A stretch of DNA of 64,000 nt from Neptunomonas antarctica (GCF_001305295.1 NZ_LJSI01000017.1:115772-179771), one strand, 5' to 3'. Shown: positions 18,401-27,621, numbered from the stretch's first letter. Numbers and translations are program-made. Notes: generated by a model from the sequence alone, not told the origin.

Positions 18401-18982
18401 CTATAGCCAATCATCGCGGCGTTTTTTCTTTTTAGGCATATAGGGTAGAAGTAGGCCTAAAAACACACCTCCTAGCGCAACCAAGCCACCGTAAGTGAAC
18501 CAGCGCATAAGATTACTTTCATCCATATTGTCTATCTGACGGTTCAGCTCTTCTATATCAGTGTTTAATTTGGATAACTGATCTGAATAGGTACCATTTT
18601 CTGCTTTAAAGGTGTCCAGTTCACTTGTCAGACTCTGAATTTCGGTTGACTGCTGTTTTACCAGTGTTTGGCTACTTTCGAGCGCAGATTCGAGTTTAGG
18701 CATCCGAATCTGGATACTATCGCCATTCTCAATATTGTTGGCATCAACCCAACCAACTGATCCAGCGCTTGTGCGTACCTGAATATACTTTCCATCATTG
18801 CTTTTTTTGAGGATATCTATCGGGGAGCCGCTATGTACACGTCCGGAAATTCGATATTGATTACTGGGCCCACCGTGCATAAATACAAACACATCATCAG
18901 CGATGTGTCCTTTCTCCGCAAATGCAGGGAGGGCAAAGATAGTTGTTGATATGAGCGCTGTTGCTAAAACGTATTTTTTCAT
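18401..18982 (-). CDS. Secreted, membrane-anchored SH3-domain / coiled-coil protein (YgiM-like)
   Basis: A 193-residue envelope protein. The signal peptide MKKYVLATALISTTIFALPA ends near AFA; a bacterial SH3 domain (about 25-88: VHSGSPIDILKKS, GSVGWVDANNIENG) follows. A coiled coil (about 92-150) then leads to one membrane span (GGLVALGGVFLGLLLPYM) and a basic tail KKKKRRDDW. This SH3-coil-TM order matches the TIGR04211/YgiM group, for which a cell-wall-associated role is presumed but the function is not settled. It is convergent with mqo and divergent from mscS, so it stands alone. Confidence 0.85.
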   Translation of the reverse strand: MKKYVLATALISTTIFALPAFAEKGHIADDVFVFMHGGPSNQYRISGRVHSGSPIDILKKSNDGKYIQVRTSAGSVGWVDANNIENGDSIQIRMPKLESALESSQTLVKQQSTEIQSLTSELDTFKAENGTYSDQLSKLNTDIEELNRQIDNMDESNLMRWFTYGGLVALGGVFLGLLLPYMPKKKKRRDDWL

Positions 18983-19174
18983 AATTCAGAGAGCCTTTGT
19001 CTCAGATAAATATTGTGTATGGATGTCTCTGAGTAGAATCTTATAGTAAAGCATTTTATGGATTATACGATGGAAAGTACGGACTAAAGTTCCTTTAAAA
19101 GTATGTTTTTTTACTTCCGCAAGGGATAATAGTGCCCCCATATTAATAAGTCCGATTAGACGAAGGAGTCATAG

Positions 19175-20002
19175 ATGGAAAATTTTTTGGATTCAAACCA
19201 GTTAATCGCCCTGCAAAATGAATATATCGTACCCTGGATCATCAATGTTCTGACTGCTCTAGCCGTATTTATTGTTGGGCGTATGGTTATCGGCCTGATG
19301 ATGAGTTTAGCCAGAAAGCTGTTACGTAAGTCAAAAATGGATGATATGTTGATTAATTTCATCACGTCTATTTTAGGTGCTGTATTACTGCTTTTTGTGG
19401 TCGTCGCTTCTCTTGATCAATTAGGTGTTAATACCTCTTCGTTGATCGCGATTGTGGGTGCCGCTGGTTTGGCAATAGGTTTATCACTGCAGGATTCTTT
19501 GAAAAACTTTGCCGCTGGTGTGTTGCTGGTGGTGTTTCGTCCTTTCCGTGCAGGTGATTTTATTGAGGCGGCGGGCGTTTCAGGTGTTGTTGAGAGTATC
19601 TCAATTTTCAGTACCGTTATGCGTACCGGCGATAATCGAGAGGTCATCGTGCCTAATGGGCCGATCTACGGCGGCGTAATTACCAATTATTCGAAACGTG
19701 ATACCCGTCGGGTCGATATGATATTTGGCATTGGTTATGATGCTGATCTGCTGCAAGCGAAGACATTGTTAGCTGAAATCATAGCTGAGGACGAGCGTGT
19801 TTTGCTGGAACCAGCACCGGTGGTTGCTGTTTCTGCGCTAGCTGATAGCAGTGTTAACTTCGTGGTACGCCCTTGGGTTAAAACGGCGGACTACTGGGCG
19901 GTGCTTTGGGATACTAATGAGAAAGTTAAGTTACGTTTTGATGAGGCGGGTATTTCTATTCCCTTTCCGCAGATGGATGTACACCTGCATAAAGAAGAGT
20001 AA
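19175..20002 (+). CDS. mscS: Small-conductance mechanosensitive channel
   Basis: Inner-membrane tension-gated channel releasing solutes on osmotic downshock. The 275 residues (E. coli MscS 286) contain three N-terminal membrane helices. The pore helix TM3 LIAIVGAAGLAIGLSLQDSL (about 89-108) has the Gly/Ala packing pattern typical of MscS. The cytoplasmic beta domain includes PFRAGDFIE, GDNREVIVPNGPIYGGVITN and YSKRDTRRVD. Ribosome site GAAGGAG precedes ATG 19175. A single-gene unit closed by a strong hairpin. Confidence 0.95.
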   Translation: MENFLDSNQLIALQNEYIVPWIINVLTALAVFIVGRMVIGLMMSLARKLLRKSKMDDMLINFITSILGAVLLLFVVVASLDQLGVNTSSLIAIVGAAGLAIGLSLQDSLKNFAAGVLLVVFRPFRAGDFIEAAGVSGVVESISIFSTVMRTGDNREVIVPNGPIYGGVITNYSKRDTRRVDMIFGIGYDADLLQAKTLLAEIIAEDERVLLEPAPVVAVSALADSSVNFVVRPWVKTADYWAVLWDTNEKVKLRFDEAGISIPFPQMDVHLHKEE

Positions 20003-20007
20003 TTGAT

Positions 20008-20043
20008 TAATATCAGGTGGCAGAGTCATGCCACCTGATATTA
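20008..20043. terminator. Bidirectional terminator after mscS and the SLC5-STAC gene
   Basis: A 15-bp perfect stem TAATATCAGGTGGCA (20008-20022) pairs with 20029-20043 around a GAGTCA loop, between convergent stops at 20002 and 20059. Confidence 0.85.
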
Positions 20044-20058
20044 TCGTCTTTTATTAGT

Positions 20059-22287
20059 TTAGCTGCTTTCTTTTGGTGATACGTTTACGTTGCGTGGAAG
20101 TAGATTTGCCTGATTTCTAAGGTCATCATTTTCTTGTTTAATTCGTTGTGATTCTGTTCGGTATTTAAATATCTCTTCGTACCGGGTGTCTAGTTTTGTT
20201 TCCAGAAGCACGATCTCTTGTTGTTGCGCAGTGATGGTGGCTTCGAGTGTATCTATTTGTGACTGAAGACTCGATAGCATTCCGAAGCCATTCGGTAAAT
20301 GATCATCGTCATCATCAGCGTCTTCATTGCCTTGTTTCTGTACGACACTCTGGGTGCTTAACTCATTGACTATATGGCTATAAAGCGCTTTAAGATCACT
20401 GGATTCCCGCTCAGAATAGCGAATTGTTTGTTCGAGTGCGCTATGCGCACTGGCCGCTCCAATGGAACCCGCCAGTAGATGCTCAATCATCCGATGGAAC
20501 TCAATTAATTCAATGATTGTTATGTAGGCTTTGCCAAGTACCTGTAAGTCTTCTGCGATGGTGTATACCGACTCTCGCGCTTTATCTGCCGTTAAGTATT
20601 GGGCGAGTAGGTTTTTAGCTTCTTCTATTTTGATGCTTAGTGTTATGTACGCATCCAGCCCTGTTGGGCGTGCTTTCTTGTTTATGATTTGTGGTTGCAA
20701 CGCCGCCATGAACTCTGTCGTCAGCGTGCGTTCATCTTTATGCGGGTGGTATATCAATGAGCCAATAATGTAGAAGCTGATGTTAAATAGTAAAGTCCAT
20801 ATAACACTGTGTGTGAGTGGGTTAAAGTCGTCAAGCCCAAGCAGTGCTTCCGGCTTTAGTTGCTCTATGCCCCAGGGACCCTCCGTCAGAATAGTTGGAC
20901 TCAACCAGCCTTGTTTGATGAAAGTAGGCAAGCCTAAGGTGTAACACCAGATAAAAAATCCTGCGAGCAAGCCTGAAAAAGCACCCCCGCTATTGCCCCG
21001 ATGCCAGAACATACCACCAAAAGCGGCGGGTGCGAACTGTAAAATAGCGACAAAAGAGAGTAAGCCAATGGCGACCAGAATGTAAGAATCACTGAATTCG
21101 CGTTCGAACCAATAACTGCCTGTTAAAATCAACGCCACCAGTACCCAGCGAATTTGCAAGAGGTGAGCGCGCAAGCGCTGCGTGGCGGTAACAGATTCAA
21201 TAATGGGTAATAAAAGATGATTCGAAACCATGGTGGCTAATGTCATGGTGGTAATGATGATCATACCGGTCGCGGCAGAAAAACCGCCAATAAAGGCAAA
21301 TAGCGTAAGCCCCTGGTAGCCTGCTTGTTGTGGTAATAATAAAACAAAAAAGTCAGCATATTCAGCAGGAATGCCTGACATCAGGCCCGCCGCTGCCAGC
21401 GGAACGACAAATAAGTTGATAGCTATAATATAAAGCGGGAATAACCACATCGCGGTTTTTATATGTTTCTTGTCAGTATTTTCAACGACCGCGACATGAA
21501 ACTGTCTTGGTAGGAGATAGATACCGGCAAAACTCAGAATGATGAGTGTCACCCACATGCTGGCACTATTATCCACAACATCGAATTGGGTCAGATAGGA
21601 GAGGTTTGCTTCTATCATGCGAGCATAAATGTCGCCTGGGCCATCATAGAGAATAAAACAGACAAACAAGCCAACACTGACAAAAGCAACGAGTTTTACA
21701 ATGCTTTCAACCACCAGCGCAACGATCATTCCTTGATGCCGTTCCGTTGGATCAAGTTTACGAACACCAAATATAATGGTGAAAGCGGTCATTATTAATA
21801 TGACAAACAGGCCGCTGTATTCCCATGCAGGGCCGTGGTCTTGCGTAATGATCTCAAATGAATTGACGATGGCTTTTAATTGCAGTGCGATATAAGGAAG
21901 GATGCCTATTAAGGCAATTAGCGTGACCAGCCCGGCAATTTTTTGTGAGCGCCGATATCGGGTTGATATAAAATCGGCGATACTGGTTATACGAAAGGTT
22001 TCTTTAATAGCAACCATTTTTCTGAGCGTGACCCACCAGAAAATAATACCGATTAACGCCCCAACATAGATACCCAGAAAAAGTAGCCCTGATGTGCTTG
22101 CAAAACCTACGCTGCCATAAAACGTCCATGATGTGTGGAATACCGCAAGGGAAAGCGCGTAGATCCATGGGCTTTTGAGGGGGGTGCCTGTTTTTGCTAC
22201 CCGTCTCTCAACGAGTTGAGCAACCGTAAAGAGCAGAAGCATATAGACAATGACGGTTGAAATGACAGCTAAGGGCGAAAACATCAA
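20059..22287 (-). CDS. SLC5 transporter-STAC domain protein lacking the CbrA kinase
   Basis: A 742-residue inner-membrane protein. Residues 1 to about 510 form a sodium/solute symporter (SLC5) unit with about 13 helices (FHTSWTFYGSVGFASTSG, TRYRRSQKIAGLVTLIALIG, AFIGGFSAATGMIIITTMTL). A STAC domain follows at about 550-630, recognised by EHLLAGSIGAASAHSALEQT. In CbrA-type sensors SLC5-STAC continues into PAS and a histidine kinase. Here the chain instead ends with an acidic linker (DADDDDD) and a coiled coil (about 665-725). No kinase motif is seen in any frame downstream, and the gene ends at a terminator, so this is not a recent frameshift. It may be a transporter-sensor working with a separate partner. 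The substrate is unknown (CbrA transports histidine). Confidence 0.85.
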   Translation of the reverse strand: MMFSPLAVISTVIVYMLLLFTVAQLVERRVAKTGTPLKSPWIYALSLAVFHTSWTFYGSVGFASTSGLLFLGIYVGALIGIIFWWVTLRKMVAIKETFRITSIADFISTRYRRSQKIAGLVTLIALIGILPYIALQLKAIVNSFEIITQDHGPAWEYSGLFVILIMTAFTIIFGVRKLDPTERHQGMIVALVVESIVKLVAFVSVGLFVCFILYDGPGDIYARMIEANLSYLTQFDVVDNSASMWVTLIILSFAGIYLLPRQFHVAVVENTDKKHIKTAMWLFPLYIIAINLFVVPLAAAGLMSGIPAEYADFFVLLLPQQAGYQGLTLFAFIGGFSAATGMIIITTMTLATMVSNHLLLPIIESVTATQRLRAHLLQIRWVLVALILTGSYWFEREFSDSYILVAIGLLSFVAILQFAPAAFGGMFWHRGNSGGAFSGLLAGFFIWCYTLGLPTFIKQGWLSPTILTEGPWGIEQLKPEALLGLDDFNPLTHSVIWTLLFNISFYIIGSLIYHPHKDERTLTTEFMAALQPQIINKKARPTGLDAYITLSIKIEEAKNLLAQYLTADKARESVYTIAEDLQVLGKAYITIIELIEFHRMIEHLLAGSIGAASAHSALEQTIRYSERESSDLKALYSHIVNELSTQSVVQKQGNEDADDDDDHLPNGFGMLSSLQSQIDTLEATITAQQQEIVLLETKLDTRYEEIFKYRTESQRIKQENDDLRNQANLLPRNVNVSPKESS

Positions 22288-22385
22288 GGATAGCCTTCCA
22301 GTGAATGCTGTTTTGTTGGATCGTATAAGTTCATAGAGGTATGCGCGTATTGTAACGCGTTTTTGTAGGAAGGCTTAAACACTAT

Positions 22386-22670
22386 TTAGCTTTGCGGAGG
22401 AGGGGTGTGTTTATGCGTATCACATTGGCACGCCGGTGGAACCGGGTCGACTCCTCCCTCGTGCCATGGGTGGCATTTGAGAATTCTAAGAGTGCCAAGC
22501 CCGGTGCCTTTTAAAAGGCCATGTATTTCAATTGCTTCAAGCATGTAGTGAGAGCAGCTTGGGTAGAAGCGGCAATTGTTACCTAGCAGGGGGCTGATTG
22601 CATATTGATAAAGTCGGATAATACCGGTGAATACGGTTTTTATTGCTTTTACGAACATGTTATAGCTCAC
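22386..22670 (-). CDS. yidD: Membrane protein insertion efficiency factor YidD
   Basis: Small cytoplasmic, membrane-associated protein helping YidC insert inner-membrane proteins. Conserved blocks: [31 protein letters not shown] and [19 protein letters not shown]. The preferred start is GTG 22670 (reading [11 protein letters not shown]), because the duplicated copy upstream has ATG at the same position; ATG 22658 is the next option. yidD usually lies in rpmH-rnpA-yidD-yidC; here it follows a degenerate GGDEF gene. The 5' third is the product of a tandem duplication, which left a dead copy and a remnant of the GGDEF tail just upstream. The body of the protein is intact. Confidence 0.9.
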   Translation of the reverse strand: MSYNMFVKAIKTVFTGIIRLYQYAISPLLGNNCRFYPSCSHYMLEAIEIHGLLKGTGLGTLRILKCHPWHEGGVDPVPPACQCDTHKHTPPPQS

Positions 22671-22842
22671 CGCAGTTTGTTTCTGCACGCACTAGGTAGA
22701 AGGTCATCAAATGTTACCTGGCAGGGGGCTGATTGCATATTGATAAAGTCGGATAAGACCTGTTAGTACGGTTTTTATTGCTTTTACGAACATGTTATAG
22801 CTCATCGCAATTTTTTTCTGCTCGTAATAGCAGGTTATCAAA
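22577..22842. repeat. Tandem duplication of the GGDEF-gene/yidD junction (131-135 bp units)
   Basis: Unit A (22577-22711) and unit B (22712-22842) align over their whole length. The first 113 bp show about nine mismatches (about 92% identity), and the remaining part is more diverged with a 4-bp gap. Each unit holds the end of the GGDEF gene and the first 32 or so codons of yidD. Confidence 0.85.
22707..22805 (-). pseudogene. Truncated yidD copy (32 codons)
   Basis: ATG at 22805 overlaps the GGDEF-gene stop (ATGAGCTATAA) and opens [20 protein letters not shown], continuing [12 protein letters not shown] before TGA. It is the N-terminal third of YidD, ended at the duplication junction, without the Cys-rich core. 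Probably non-functional, but it retains the original coupled start that the intact copy has lost. Confidence 0.75.
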
Positions 22843-23634
22843 TTGGTGGTCAGTAACATTATCGAATTGAGCGTGACCGTATGCCAGTTCAATAGTAATA
22901 GCGGTATCAGCAATAAGAATATTTCGTTCGCTAATTACTGCGTTTATTCGATTGGCAACGATCTCTGTTTGCTCAAGTGTTGCGTCTATCAGGCAGATTA
23001 CAAAACTCTTATTATCGAGTCGCGCGGCGTAGTCTGACTCTCTAAGCGCGTCTTGTAACGCTCTGGATACATTGATCAATACATGATCACCCATGGCGTA
23101 GCCGTAGCTTTGATTGATGCTGCGAATATTGGCGATGTTGATAACAAGCAGGGACAAAGGGGTGCGATAGCGTTTAGATCGGGCAATATCCTGAGTCGCC
23201 ATCATGAATAATTGTGGTCGATTAAAAAGCCCCGTCAATGAATCATGAGTCGTGTTGGTTTGTAGTGAACGTTCTGTTTGAATCAGAGCACTAATATCCT
23301 GAAAATAGATATAGATACGATGACCATCAGGATGAAAAGTGGTTGAGTAATAGCGCAGACCTGCACCGCTCATTAATGCTATCTGATAAGTTTGAATAGT
23401 CTGTTCTGCGATGGCCGCTTTCGCATAATTAAGCAGACTCTGTAGCGTTTCCTGCGATTGATTTAAATCAGACAGTGTCATTAATATGAGTTCAGATACC
23501 GGAGTATAGAAAACATGGCTTGCTGCTTCGTTGGCATAAATAACGTGAGCATTATCAACTACCACTATTCCATGTGGGCTGAAATCAACAAGTGGGTTCG
23601 ATGAAAACTCTGCGCCAGCGATATCGTTACTCAT
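22795..23634 (-). CDS. PAS-GGDEF protein with degenerate cyclase site
   Basis: A cytoplasmic protein of 279 residues. A PAS domain (about 15-120: GIVVVDNAHVIYANEAASHV) is followed by a diguanylate-cyclase fold (about 128-279: HDSLTGLFNRPQLF, MGDHVLINVSRALQ). The signature GGDEF is replaced by DNKSF (residues 207-211), and the metal site DxDxFKxxND has become NIANIRSINQ. Synthesis of cyclic di-GMP is therefore unlikely; it may be a nucleotide-binding or protein-interaction relic. There is no EAL domain or visible RxxD inhibitory site. Its 3' end overlaps the truncated yidD copy. Spacing to phoH upstream is 120 bp. Confidence 0.85.
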   Translation of the reverse strand: MSNDIAGAEFSSNPLVDFSPHGIVVVDNAHVIYANEAASHVFYTPVSELILMTLSDLNQSQETLQSLLNYAKAAIAEQTIQTYQIALMSGAGLRYYSTTFHPDGHRIYIYFQDISALIQTERSLQTNTTHDSLTGLFNRPQLFMMATQDIARSKRYRTPLSLLVINIANIRSINQSYGYAMGDHVLINVSRALQDALRESDYAARLDNKSFVICLIDATLEQTEIVANRINAVISERNILIADTAITIELAYGHAQFDNVTDHQFDNLLLRAEKNCDEL

Positions 23635-23754
23635 TTTAGAAGTCCATATGTTTGATTATGCTTCAATCATACGAGCTAATAAACCGAATGAAAATAGAAT
23701 AACAGTTGCCGAAGCGATATTCTGACAACTGTTATAACCGTTAATAACCTGATT

Positions 23755-25140
23755 TTAGAGGTGCTCTTCTGCATACTCTGCCAGTTTTGAACGGAATATG
23801 CCTTCAAAGTGAACGTTAGCCGCCCCGTCAAAACCTTTGAAGCGTTCGACAATATAGGTTAACCCTGACGTTAGCGGTGTTAGATAGTTGGAGTCAATTT
23901 GTGCCAGATTTCCCAGGCAAATCATTTTAGTGCCTTTGCCTGAACGCGTGAGAATAGTTTTTAGCTGTGATGGCGTTAAATTTTGTGCTTCATCAATAAT
24001 GACAACCGCGTTCTGAATACTTCGGCCGCGAATGAAATTAAGAGATTTAAACTGAATATTCGCTTTTTCTATGGTGTATTTAACACTGCTCAGAGGGCGT
24101 TCATCATTTTCATGCATCGCTTCCAGATTGTCATTTATTGCACTCATCCACGGAGTCATTTTTTCTTCTTCCGTGCCCGGAAGAAAGCCAATATCTTCTG
24201 CAACCGGTGGTGTTGAGCGTGTCACAATAATTTTATTATAACGCTTTTCCTCTATGACCATTTCGAGTGCAGATGCCAGGGCGATTAAGGTTTTTCCTGA
24301 TCCTGCGGCGCCATTGAGAATAGCCAGATCAATAGCGGGATCGAGAACGGCTTGCATGGCAAATGCCTGATAGATATTAATGGGGGAGATACCCCAGCAG
24401 CTTTGCTGCATCAGGTGATCGTAGCCAAGATCCAGTAAGGTGATCTGTTTATCATCGATGGAGACTACGCGCGCTGCAAAATCTTTAGAATCATCAAAAA
24501 TGTATTCGCTTACATACGCGTTAGGGATAAGCGTTTTATCAATATAATGATAAGTGTTCCCCTCTTCCTGAACACTTTTTACCTGATCTACCTGTTCCCA
24601 GAATGTACCATCTAAGTGGGCATGACCGGCAGGCAGCAGGTCAATGTCAGAGACGAGTTGGTCGGTGCGATAATCTTCAACGCGTTCCAGGCCAGCACCC
24701 ATTGCCTTTAAGCGCATGTTGATGTCTTTTGTGACTAAAATAACTTCTTGATGTGTGGTTGTAGACTGTAAGTGCAGCGCACAGTTTATGATTAAATTAT
24801 CTTTTTTATTACTGCTGAGAAAGCCCGGCTTTGTTGTGAGCTCATGATCAGGAAAAATACTGAGTTTTCCGAGTCTGATCTCCCGGTCCTTACCCGGTAA
24901 AGCAATTTGTACTCCTTTCGTTATTTGCGATGGAGACGTTGCCGTTGATAAAATATTGTCTATGGCCCGAATCGCATAGCGAGCTTCCTGAGCAACATTT
25001 TTTTTACGATCCTTAATGTCGTCCAGTTCTTCAAGAACGGTCATCGGAATACAGATGTCCTGTTCTTTAAATGCGAACAGGCATTTAGGATCATGCAGCA
25101 GTACGTTTGTGTCGAGAATATAGAGTTTTGTTGCGCTCAT
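23755..25140 (-). CDS. PIN domain-PhoH ATPase fusion protein
   Basis: A 461-residue cytoplasmic protein. The N-terminal PIN nuclease domain (about 1-135) has the acidic residues expected: YILDTNVLLHDP, LEELDDIKD, ILVTKDINMRLKA. A linker is followed by the PhoH NTPase domain (about 235-461) with Walker A ILNGAAGSGKTLIALASAL and Walker B AVVIIDEAQNLTPSQLKTIL, then GKGTKMICLGNLAQID. This fusion corresponds to the PhoH2/YlaK group, shown in actinobacteria to unwind and cleave RNA. The exact role here is unknown. The gene is divergent from cobB. Confidence 0.93.
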   Translation of the reverse strand: MSATKLYILDTNVLLHDPKCLFAFKEQDICIPMTVLEELDDIKDRKKNVAQEARYAIRAIDNILSTATSPSQITKGVQIALPGKDREIRLGKLSIFPDHELTTKPGFLSSNKKDNLIINCALHLQSTTTHQEVILVTKDINMRLKAMGAGLERVEDYRTDQLVSDIDLLPAGHAHLDGTFWEQVDQVKSVQEEGNTYHYIDKTLIPNAYVSEYIFDDSKDFAARVVSIDDKQITLLDLGYDHLMQQSCWGISPINIYQAFAMQAVLDPAIDLAILNGAAGSGKTLIALASALEMVIEEKRYNKIIVTRSTPPVAEDIGFLPGTEEEKMTPWMSAINDNLEAMHENDERPLSSVKYTIEKANIQFKSLNFIRGRSIQNAVVIIDEAQNLTPSQLKTILTRSGKGTKMICLGNLAQIDSNYLTPLTSGLTYIVERFKGFDGAANVHFEGIFRSKLAEYAEEHL

Positions 25141-25246
25141 GGCTCTATCCTTTTGCAGCCGAAACAGAGAATGACAAACTTAATAGACCTTCAATATCCA
25201 TGATAGTCTAATGTTTGAGGCTTGCGGTCAACTATTGGGGAAGTAA

Positions 25247-25963
25247 ATGAGTTATCAGTCAATCGTCGTGTTAACGGGGGCGGGTATCTCTGCCGAGTCA
25301 GGAATAAGGACATTCAGAGCCTGTGATGGATTATGGGAAGATCACCACATTGAGGATGTAGCAACGCCTGACGGTTTTCTTCGTGACCCGGAACGAGTGC
25401 ACCGTTTTTATAATGCCCGGCGTGCACAGTTATCCGATTCGAGCGTTGTGCCAAATGAAGCACATAAAGCCTTAGCGCGTCTGGAAAAAGCATTTCAGGG
25501 CGAATTTCTTCTGGTTACACAAAATGTGGATAATTTGCACGAACGTGCAGGCAGTGAGGCGCTTATACATATGCATGGCGAGCTGTTGAATGTTCGTTGT
25601 ACTCGTTCTGATTATGTTTTTGAAGTAGCGGGTCCTGTCGGGCATGAAGACCGATGTGTTTGTTGTGGGCTAAGGGGAACTTTACGGCCTGATATTGTCT
25701 GGTTTGGAGAAGCGCCGAAGCAAATGAATGAAATCTATCGGGCCTTAAGTCAGTGTGACTTGTTTTTGTCTATCGGAACGTCCGGGCATGTGTATCCGGC
25801 TGCCGGGTTCGTTGAAATTGCCAATGAAACGGGTGCTCACAGCGTTGAAATTAATCTGGAGCCTTCAAGAAAAGAGTCTCATTTCAAGGCACATTATTAT
25901 GGCCTTGCCAGTGAGCAGGTGCCGGCGTTTGTGGATAAAATAATTGCAGATCAGCAATCTTGA
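25247..25963 (+). CDS. cobB: NAD-dependent protein deacylase (sirtuin)
   Basis: Removes acetyl, and probably succinyl, groups from lysines with NAD+, for example reactivating acetyl-CoA synthetase. The NAD site [18 protein letters not shown] and [13 protein letters not shown] is intact, and catalytic His110 lies in HMHGELL. Tyr55 and Arg58 (FYNARRAQL) are the residues that confer desuccinylation in CobB and Sirt5. Zinc ligands follow the CobB pattern, with C118TRS and CVCCG. Length 238 matches the short form. The start has a Shine-Dalgarno AAGTAA-like region only. Although some SIR2 proteins act in phage defence, this one is a plain CobB with no defence partner. Confidence 0.95.
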   Translation: MSYQSIVVLTGAGISAESGIRTFRACDGLWEDHHIEDVATPDGFLRDPERVHRFYNARRAQLSDSSVVPNEAHKALARLEKAFQGEFLLVTQNVDNLHERAGSEALIHMHGELLNVRCTRSDYVFEVAGPVGHEDRCVCCGLRGTLRPDIVWFGEAPKQMNEIYRALSQCDLFLSIGTSGHVYPAAGFVEIANETGAHSVEINLEPSRKESHFKAHYYGLASEQVPAFVDKIIADQQS

Positions 25964-26105
25964 GAAAATATAAGTTTTTGTTATATATAGATATACCAAC
26001 GTGACAAAGTGAACTATGTTGAATGGTATATGGATAATATGTTGAAACGCTAGGCGGGTAATCGACAACGCCTATCGTAATTTATTTTTAAGGAGAGTGG
26101 TGTAT

Positions 26106-27509
26106 ATGATCACCGAATATTTTATCAATGCAAGTGTGACGCCTTTGGAGAGCATGGATACCCTCTCTCCACATGAGGTCGAAAAATTACAAGATATGAG
26201 TCAGGGCGGTTTGTATCGGTTATTTCGTCAATGTTGCCTAGCTGTTTTGAATACGGGAAGTGAGCTTGATAGCACGCGTACTGTACTGCATCGCTTTCGT
26301 GAGTTTGATATTCGGATTAAAACTAAGCATAGAGGTGTACAGCTGGAGTTGATTAATGCGCCTGCTTCGGCGTTTGTTGATGGTCAGCTTATTCAAGGTA
26401 TTCGTGAGCATTTGTTCACCGTGTTAAGAGATTTATTGTATGTCGGTGACGAACTGGATCAGGGTTCTGCCGGTTTGAATGCGTCGGGACGTATCACCAA
26501 TACAGTGTTTCATATTTTACGTCATGCTGCCGCTATGAAGCCTCATGTGGAGCCCAGCCTGGTTGTCTGTTGGGGAGGTCATTCTATACAGAGGGACGAG
26601 TATGACTATACAAAGACGGTAGGTTACGAACTGGGTTTGCGATCATTCGATATTTGTACAGGGTGCGGACCTGGCGCGATGAAAGGACCCATGAAAGGAG
26701 CCACGATTGCCCATGCGAAACAGCGGAAACATAATCCTCGCTATATCGGCCTGACTGAGCCCGGGATCATCGCAGCAGAATCACCTAACCCTATCGTCAA
26801 TGAACTCGTCATATTGCCTGATATTGAGAAGCGATTGGAAGCATTCGTACGTTTAGGGCATGGCATCATTGTTTTTCCGGGGGGAGCAGGTACGGCTGAA
26901 GAGATTCTTTATATGCTGGGGATTCTTCTGCACCCTCAAAACCAAAATGTACCCTTTCCTCTGATCTTTACAGGGCCAAAAGGCAGTGAGGCATATTTTG
27001 AGACGGTCGATCGTTTCATTAAAGCAACTATCGGAGCGCGCGCGGCACAACGTTACGAGATCATTGTCGGGGATCCGCATGATGTTGCTGTGAAAATGAA
27101 GGCGGGTCTTGAAAGTGTATTAGCTTATCGTAACCAAACAGACGAGTCATATCACTATAACTGGCAGTTGCACATTCCTCATGAGTTCCAGCAGCCTTTT
27201 GAACCAACGCATAAAGAGATGGCGCAGTTAAATCTCAGAAAAGGTCAGCCTGATTATATTTTGGCGGCTCAGTTAAGAAAGGCGCTTTCAGGTATTGTTG
27301 CAGGTAATGTTAAAGAGCCCGGCGTATTGGCTATTGAACAATATGGTCCTTTTGAGCTGACAGGGGATAAGGATATTATGCACTCATTAGATGAGTTGCT
27401 ATCTTCATTTGTTGAGCAGAAACGTATGAAAATCAACCACGAAGAATATGAGCCGTGTTACAGAATTGTGAATGATGAAATAGTAGAGAAGTCAAAGGAC
27501 GTAATATAA
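26106..27509 (+). CDS. ppnN: Pyrimidine/purine nucleotide 5'-monophosphate nucleosidase PpnN
   Basis: Cleaves nucleoside monophosphates to base and ribose 5-phosphate; in E. coli it is stimulated by (p)ppGpp. The 467 residues (E. coli 454) carry the LOG/TIR-like core: VVCWGGHSIQRDEYDYTKTV, CTGCGPGAMKGPMKGATIAH and IIVFPGGAGTAEEILYMLGI. The PpnN-specific N- and C-terminal regions (ALSGIVAGNVKEPG) are both present. ATG 26106 has AGGAGAG eight bases upstream and aligns with the E. coli start MIT; upstream GTG codons at 26097 and 26100 are less likely. It follows cobB after 142 bp and probably has its own promoter. Confidence 0.95.
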   Translation: MITEYFINASVTPLESMDTLSPHEVEKLQDMSQGGLYRLFRQCCLAVLNTGSELDSTRTVLHRFREFDIRIKTKHRGVQLELINAPASAFVDGQLIQGIREHLFTVLRDLLYVGDELDQGSAGLNASGRITNTVFHILRHAAAMKPHVEPSLVVCWGGHSIQRDEYDYTKTVGYELGLRSFDICTGCGPGAMKGPMKGATIAHAKQRKHNPRYIGLTEPGIIAAESPNPIVNELVILPDIEKRLEAFVRLGHGIIVFPGGAGTAEEILYMLGILLHPQNQNVPFPLIFTGPKGSEAYFETVDRFIKATIGARAAQRYEIIVGDPHDVAVKMKAGLESVLAYRNQTDESYHYNWQLHIPHEFQQPFEPTHKEMAQLNLRKGQPDYILAAQLRKALSGIVAGNVKEPGVLAIEQYGPFELTGDKDIMHSLDELLSSFVEQKRMKINHEEYEPCYRIVNDEIVEKSKDVI

Positions 27510-27563
27510 GGCTATATGCTGTCTTAAAATAAAAATGACGTAAGCTTGAAATGAAAAATCCTT

Positions 27564-27621
27564 AAAAAAAGGGAGCCTCAAACAGAGGCTCCTGACGCTA
27601 ATATCTGAAACAGATATTAGC
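27564..27621 (-). terminator. Two hairpins terminating the thiolase gene
   Basis: Reading the minus strand, a first perfect 11-bp hairpin (27597-27621, GCTAATATCTG around AAA) is followed by GGAGCCTC-loop-GAGGCTCC (27572-27592) and a seven-T run (27564-27570). The plus-strand side has no T-run, so termination is aimed mainly at the thiolase transcript; ppnN may also be affected. Confidence 0.8.

Noticed and set aside
20059..22287. Frameshifted CbrA histidine kinase
   Set aside because: No kinase H or ATP motifs in any frame downstream, and the gene ends next to a terminator, so loss is not recent.
25247..27509. SIR2 protein beside PpnN as a possible NAD-depleting defence system
   Set aside because: The sirtuin is a plain CobB with zinc and desuccinylase residues, and PpnN is a housekeeping nucleosidase; the pair has 142 bp between genes and no defence partner.
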